Assembly (NCBI GenBank): GCA_910588545.1
Contig: CAJUOU010000004.1
Location: 58,508-122,507 of the forward strand
DNA from: an uncultured Christensenellaceae bacterium
GTDB lineage: Bacteria; Bacillota; Clostridia; Christensenellales; UBA3700
Length of the DNA stretch: 64,000 nt
Direction: 5' to 3'
Shown here: one piece after another, positions 60,801 to 64,000 of the stretch
How the letters are laid out: each line of letters starts with the position of its first letter
Numbering within the stretch: position 1 is the first letter of the stretch
The notes under the pieces: generated by a model
What the model was told of the DNA's origin: nothing
Seen by the model: the letters and a program-made list of their open reading frames with translations, nothing else
Database searches by the model: none
Position numbers and translations under genes: made by a program

Positions 60801-62359
60801 CTTAAAGTAGCTTTATATTTACTTTCTTTTGGTAGTTTGAAAGCATAGTCAACACCACCGACTTTGTCAGCCTCTTTGATTGGAGTTTTATCGTCTGTAT
60901 CACTAATTAAGTTGAAAGTTCCGTCAATAGCAGTACTGATACCGACTTGTACCAAATTGATGGTAAGGGTAGTGGTACCGCCTGAGGAGTTAGTTAAAGT
61001 CATAGTGATTTTTGCATTGTCATTTATGCTTGAAACAATAAATTGTCCGCCGGAGATTACTGATGTAGCAGCATTTTCAATAGTACAATTTGTTGCACTA
61101 ATAGAAATATTGTTGTTAATACCATAACCTGCAATGATTGAAGGGGAAATAGTTACTTGAGTAGCACTGCCGTTCACAAGAGTATTGTCTTTATTTTTAG
61201 ACATTGGTACTAAAATGCTAAAGTTTGTTCTGCCTTCTTCAACAGGAGTATCTTTTGACAAACCTTTTTTATCAGCATCTACAGTAACTGTTTCGTTTGT
61301 AGTAACATCCAATTTACCAAGACCCAAATAAGATTGAGTAACATTAACAGTATAGGTTTCGGTAACTTTGCCATCTTCGGAGGTTACTTTAACAGTAACA
61401 GGTGTAATGCCTGCATTACCGCCGTTTAGCGGTACTTTATATGTATAGTCATAGTTTTCTACTTTAGCGCAAACGGTACCGCTTATACTAACTTCTATTG
61501 TAGAACCATCTATACGAGGTTTAGCAACAATGTAAAAATTGTCTTTGGTTTCTCTATTAGTAGTCATAGCTCCGACTTTTTTGCCGTCTACTGTAGTGAA
61601 AGTAATAGAAGTCTCAAATTTAGTAGGTTTATCGCCATCGATAGTTCCGTCCAATTTACCCTCAACAACTTTTACGTATTCGATATCGGTATTTGCCTCA
61701 GGGTCTCTTACTTCTGCGGAAATTGTAGCATTTGTCAAATCCAAACCGCCACCGCCACCGTTGTAAGAAAGGTCGTTATCGCCACTGTAACCCCAAGCGG
61801 TTAGAGCATTGACAGCGCTGTCCTTTACAAACAAATCCAAATTTACGCCTTTAGTAGCATCTGTAGCTAATTTAAGTTTAATTTTGATAACCAAGTTTTC
61901 TTGTGCGGAAACTAGGTCAACATTAGCCTTACCTGGCATTACGAAATGTAAAAAGTCCTCTCCGTCCTCAACATTCAAACCCGGGTCGTATTTGCTTTCC
62001 AAAGCAAAATCGCCACTAATGTCGTAAGTGCCTTTATTAAATTTTTCATCACCGGTATTTACATTGACAACTTCAAGTTTGTCTGCAATTTTACTGCTGA
62101 TATAAAAATCTGCCGAGCCCCATTTGTCGTTTGAGTTATCTCCGTCATTCTTTAATTTTGCGGTAATAATCAAATCAACCGTTTCCCCGGGAAGCAAGTG
62201 ATTGCTACTTAACCCCAAGGAAATAGAACTTGACGAGTTTGCTGGTTGTGTATCTGCAACAGGATTTGCATTAAGTGTAGTACAACCAACAGCCATGCAA
62301 AGTGTGAATAACACAATTAGGATAAATAAAACAATATTTTTTCCAAAAGTTCTTTTCAT
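57857..62359 (-). CDS. Large surface protein: cohesin-like N-terminal region, cadherin-like beta-sandwich repeats, C-terminal membrane anchor
   Basis: 1500 residues. Signal sequence with a possible lipobox (AVGC, Cys26). Residues about 45-225 (ISLGLSSNHLLPGETVDLII onward, then LVIKIKLKLATDA) match the spacing of a cohesin domain, though no profile could be run. Then at least eight repeats of about 90-110 residues of the cadherin-like beta-sandwich type, each with a pattern close to Y.V.V...V..L.I.A and then Y.I.V.R. A C-terminal helix (WYIIAGVLGGLALILLIIAI) and a basic tail KGGKGGSRRKG end it. ATG 62359 has AAAGGAG 8 nt upstream; the longer frame lacks one. It may be a scaffold or adhesin that binds dockerin proteins such as the one at 30790-33687. 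Both a lipobox and a C-terminal helix is unusual. Confidence 0.78.
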   Translation of the reverse strand: MKRTFGKNIVLFILIVLFTLCMAVGCTTLNANPVADTQPANSSSSISLGLSSNHLLPGETVDLIITAKLKNDGDNSNDKWGSADFYISSKIADKLEVVNVNTGDEKFNKGTYDISGDFALESKYDPGLNVEDGEDFLHFVMPGKANVDLVSAQENLVIKIKLKLATDATKGVNLDLFVKDSAVNALTAWGYSGDNDLSYNGGGGGLDLTNATISAEVRDPEANTDIEYVKVVEGKLDGTIDGDKPTKFETSITFTTVDGKKVGAMTTNRETKDNFYIVAKPRIDGSTIEVSISGTVCAKVENYDYTYKVPLNGGNAGITPVTVKVTSEDGKVTETYTVNVTQSYLGLGKLDVTTNETVTVDADKKGLSKDTPVEEGRTNFSILVPMSKNKDNTLVNGSATQVTISPSIIAGYGINNNISISATNCTIENAATSVISGGQFIVSSINDNAKITMTLTNSSGGTTTLTINLVQVGISTAIDGTFNLISDTDDKTPIKEADKVGGVDYAFKLPKESKYKATLSADQITLEDGATFKVFLGETEVAKNADGAYMLDAVTQTNRYTLRVISAAGCIEEYDLEVSKEVLSGAIVRFEYSIIDGSWITVYDKDGVNPDTTITEFEYNENTRHFTLNASINTTTVKFRFAITDSSVLEGFDGGVKVEGAGQYLDYDTFDYSYNNLKRGVNTKIVTVSAAGIGSNAYHLDVVITESDFSITNIQFGKDSDKDDYITFNPETTTYAFTVPYKTHELNLDIDAKGVSTLVYVNDVQLDRVQDETNMTSHHSKIVALRSATTTTFTITYKGTDGIKKGDKTYTITITRSAASAVNTLKTLEVFVNDDAADGQRTSNQITGFNSNTTNYLISLTSTELKQVYINAEASADVATIDGSTGFINLNGVEEAIYTFTIRVTPENSVYGSGIKTYTINIKVKEKTQDNDNEMYDFNFVGDDGKTYLNFKHGDSQSHRITVPYNVSAFKIFASHAAKASLELKLNDVSFEDLTTNLDGAYALASGSNTITAQVTAEDGSKGRIYTVVVEREAANTNATLKQLDVTNNAGSSLLKVETGKFNYKVNVSNGSVDNRLVIRLATSNNKALITVTKNGEIVSNVDADGIEFALINIEGSANFEIKDMACGTSEIYTISVVSDGVTQIYTLELTRASKAPVLESLQITKDGNTIADLLDKDGKKIEFSADVFEYTVKVDYSVANLTVTGKVPDGMTPSNLNIYKTIAGLFGDDYGTQTFTFSIKNGTLSNEYTIRVIRNQNPDKNVNVDSITFGKIPTFEFDNNTDYQGSYVVKYGVTSLNPIVKAANEGAKVSYRLNGADVTAINGLKVGKNTIDIIVTANDGVTKRVITLEVVREEAEIRGINVSNVEDGKPVDTNITDLSNNSFSFNVSNDIKNLDVKLQLEEGYTYSVNNAALEAGKMNKVTVDIKDSNNTVIRTIELNVYRDAAPADYTMWYIIAGVLGGLALILLIIAIIAFVKGGKGGSRRKGNINDIGIGDYELD

Positions 62360-63691
62360 GACAATGTCTCCTTTTTCAATATTTTGTTTGCCCTGATTAA
62401 GGGCGAGATTGATAATCATTTTTAGCAAAAAAAGTTTTTTGTCTCATAAGATTATTTGATAAGTTTTGTGTCGATTTTTTGTAGGTTTTTTAAAACATAT
62501 TTTGTTTAAGTTATTACTATAAAAAATCAAGTAGCGCAAAAGTGTTTTGATTGCGCTTTTATGTGGATATTATATCAAATAAAAATATCGCGTGTCAAGC
62601 ATAAAACTACTATATTTTTACACGTATATGGTATTATATGGTTAAAAATAGCTTTTAGTTATAATTTGGCTGCTGTTTAAACCGAATTTTTCGGTGTACA
62701 GGTTAATAATTTTACTTAATAAAATAATTGGTAAATATCATTGAATTTTGCAAACATACCGATTTTTGATAGTTTGTTTTACACAATATTGCATCAAATT
62801 TACTATTTTTATGTGCAAAAAACCGCAGTTTTTAACATTTTTGATATCATTAAGTAAAATTTTGTTAAAATTTGTCAATTTTATGAAAACTCAGCTCTTT
62901 TATCCAAGTTTTTTGAATATTACACCACGATTTTTGGTTATTTGTGGCAATTTAGCAGTGTGAATATGTATAGTTATTGTGTTGATTTTAATCTTAAAAA
63001 TAGCCTTTTTTACACCCAAAAATCTTGTCAAAAGTGTAGGACAAAATCGTACAATTTTGGGCATAATTTTATCAAAAAATTGCTAAAAAACACTTGAAAT
63101 TAAGCTAAAAATTTTACTCATTTTTGCCAAAAAAATTGGCTTGTTTTTTTAAACTTTTTCGCATTAAAAATTACAATTTTTTTATAAAAAATTTGTCCTA
63201 TCTTTTACTATTTTTTTGTCTATGCAAAAGATAATTTGTATACAAAAAAATAACAAAAATTTAATCTTAAAAATAGTAATTTTTACTATTAATTATTTGT
63301 TGTTTCAAAAAAATAAAGACTGCTTTTTTTTGCTAAAATTTTATTAAAATGTTGTATTTTTTTTTTGCAAAAAATCCTTTTAAATTTTTATTTTAAGCGA
63401 TAAAATCTATTAAAATTTTGTAACATTTTTTGCTTAAATTGTAACATTATATTTTATTCGAAAGGAAAATAGTTGTGCAAAAACTTTTATCGTATTTTGT
63501 TGAAATTTCAAGAAAAATAAACTTTACATAAATATATTTGAACATTTAATTTTATACATATATATTATATATAAATATTTTTATCATTATTATATCTATC
63601 ATTTTTTGTCCCAATATGGCAGTTAAAATTTACCGTTTGACAATAAAAAATGCGGCATAAAAAAATTTTTTAAAAAACTTGTATAAAATGT
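62360..63691. other. 1.3-kb very AT-rich intergenic region
   Basis: Left part: leader and promoter of the large surface-protein gene (leftward), with a hairpin AGCGCAA/TTGCGCT (about 62533-62559) just after the promoter, GCCCT/AGGGC near 62390-62404, and a Fur-like sequence TGATAATCATTTTTA (62410-62424). The rest, 62600-63690, is dense in A and T runs. It includes one T-10 tract (about 63357), hairpin AATAGTAA/TTACTATT (63272-63290) and GCCAA/TTGGC followed by a T-run (63126-63150). No credible gene, no DnaA-box cluster and no rRNA are seen. Confidence 0.6.
62569..62598 (-). promoter_or_regulatory. Promoter of the large surface-protein gene
   Basis: Minus strand: TTGACA (62598-62593), 18-nt spacer, TATAAT (62574-62569), both perfect. 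The same hexamers and spacing occur in the invertible promoter at 30631-30660. The leader is about 200 nt. Confidence 0.82.
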
Positions 63692-63720
63692 TTGACAAAA
63701 TAATTGGGTTGTGATATTAT
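63692..63720 (+). promoter_or_regulatory. Promoter of the tRNA-Ala/tRNA-Ile transcript
   Basis: TTGACA (63692-63697), 17-nt spacer, TATTAT (63715-63720), about 40 nt before the first tRNA. Confidence 0.85.
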
Positions 63721-63767
63721 GTAAAAGCTGTCAGTACGGCAGATAACTAAATAACCTGCTCATTTAT

Positions 63768-63843
63768 GGGGGTGTAGCTCAGTTGGTAGAGCACCTGCCT
63801 TGCAAGCAGGGGGTCAGGAGTTCGACTCTCCTCATCTCCACCA
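63768..63843 (+). tRNA. tRNA-Ala (anticodon TGC)
   Basis: 76 nt with encoded CCA. Acceptor GGGGGTG pairs with CATCTCC (two G-U pairs), the anticodon stem is CCTGC/GCAGG with loop CTTGCAA, and the T-arm contains TTCGACT. The anticodon TGC is at 63801-63803. Confidence 0.98.
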
Positions 63844-63849
63844 CTATAT

Positions 63850-63926
63850 GGGCTCATAGCTCAGCTGGTTAGAGCACACGCCTGATAAGCGTGAGGTCGG
63901 TGGTTCGAGTCCACTTGAGCCCACCA
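63850..63926 (+). tRNA. tRNA-Ile (anticodon GAT)
   Basis: 77 nt with encoded CCA. Acceptor GGGCTCA/TGAGCCC, anticodon stem CACGC/GCGTG with loop CTGATAA, T-loop TTCGAGT. The anticodon GAT is at 63884-63886. It lies 6 nt after tRNA-Ala and is co-transcribed with it. Confidence 0.98.
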
Positions 63927-64000
63927 GCACTTAACCTAGTTAAGTAATTGCACATTGACAACTGCATAGTAAAAAAGTATTAAATAGGAAATACGACTCG
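63927..64000 (+). other. Probable leader of an rRNA gene lying beyond the window
   Basis: After tRNA-Ile the sequence contains GCACATTGACAACTGCATAG, which resembles the processing-leader sequence usually found shortly before 16S or 23S rRNA genes in Bacillota (of the form ACATTGAAAACTGCATA). The mature rRNA itself is not reached. Inference only. Confidence 0.5.

Noticed and set aside
62748..62963. 71-codon open frame in the AT-rich intergenic region
   Set aside because: TTG start, no ribosome-binding site, Phe/Leu/Ile-rich composition expected from translated T-runs.
62429..63690. Replication origin
   Set aside because: AT-rich, but no cluster of DnaA boxes (TTATCCACA or close variants) and no dnaA/dnaN/rpmH neighbours.

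Overview
The window is low-GC DNA (about one third G+C by eye) from a spore-forming Clostridia-type member of the Bacillota. Support for this comes from spoVT, a SpoVB-type flippase, spoIIE, AddAB instead of RecBCD, an archaeal/eukaryotic-length ProRS, AGGAGG ribosome-binding sites and TTGACA-17-TATAAT promoters. Housekeeping content dominates. Parts of the Bacillus block spoVT-yabM-yabN(mazG)...spoIIE-tilS-hpt-ftsH survive, but broken up: ftsH lies at the left edge, and tRNA-modification and glycolysis genes sit between mazG and spoIIE.

Layout. 0-6 kb: 3' end of ftsH, a tandem-HTH regulator plus Fic-like protein, purC, a YugP-type membrane protease and an unknown gene. 6-16 kb: spoVT, flippase, mazG, dus, trmL, the glycolytic run pgk-tpiA-gpmI, an HTH-cupin regulator and a small unknown. 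16-28 kb: a GPH-type sugar transporter with a long acidic tail, spoIIE, tilS-hpt-cca-rmuC-PHP, proS. 28-34 kb: a leucine-rich-repeat lipoprotein and a large exported protein with two dockerin-like modules. 34-48 kb: ClC antiporter, diiron ferritin-like protein, secG-rnr-smpB, metY-metA (O-acetylhomoserine route), VanW-like protein, phosphoglucomutase, a GH2-fold protein without its catalytic Glu residues, and a lipoprotein. 48-57.6 kb: addB-addA, an unknown membrane protein and corA behind a leader-peptide attenuator. 57.8-62.4 kb: a 1500-residue surface protein with a cohesin-like N-terminal region and cadherin-like beta-sandwich repeats. 62.4-64 kb: very AT-rich DNA, then tRNA-Ala and tRNA-Ile and what looks like the leader of an rRNA gene just beyond the edge.

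Four regulatory or structural signals stand out. (1) A 27-bp inverted repeat (30592-30618 / 30740-30766) brackets a consensus promoter that points away from the dockerin-protein gene. Inverting the segment would place it correctly in front of that gene, so this looks like a phase-variation switch caught in the OFF state. (2) corA is preceded by a 21-codon leader ORF starting M-D-A-D-C-D, with mutually exclusive antiterminator and terminator stems; the logic resembles mgtL-type Mg2+ sensing. (3) Between two convergent genes at 47284-47522 lie two 109-nt units, each an outer stem enclosing three small hairpins. The stems differ in sequence between units but pairing is kept, which is covariation visible within the window. 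(4) tilS appears to be transcribed as a leaderless mRNA.

The dockerin-bearing exported protein and the cohesin-like surface protein suggest a cell-surface assembly whose display can be switched on and off. That link is inference.
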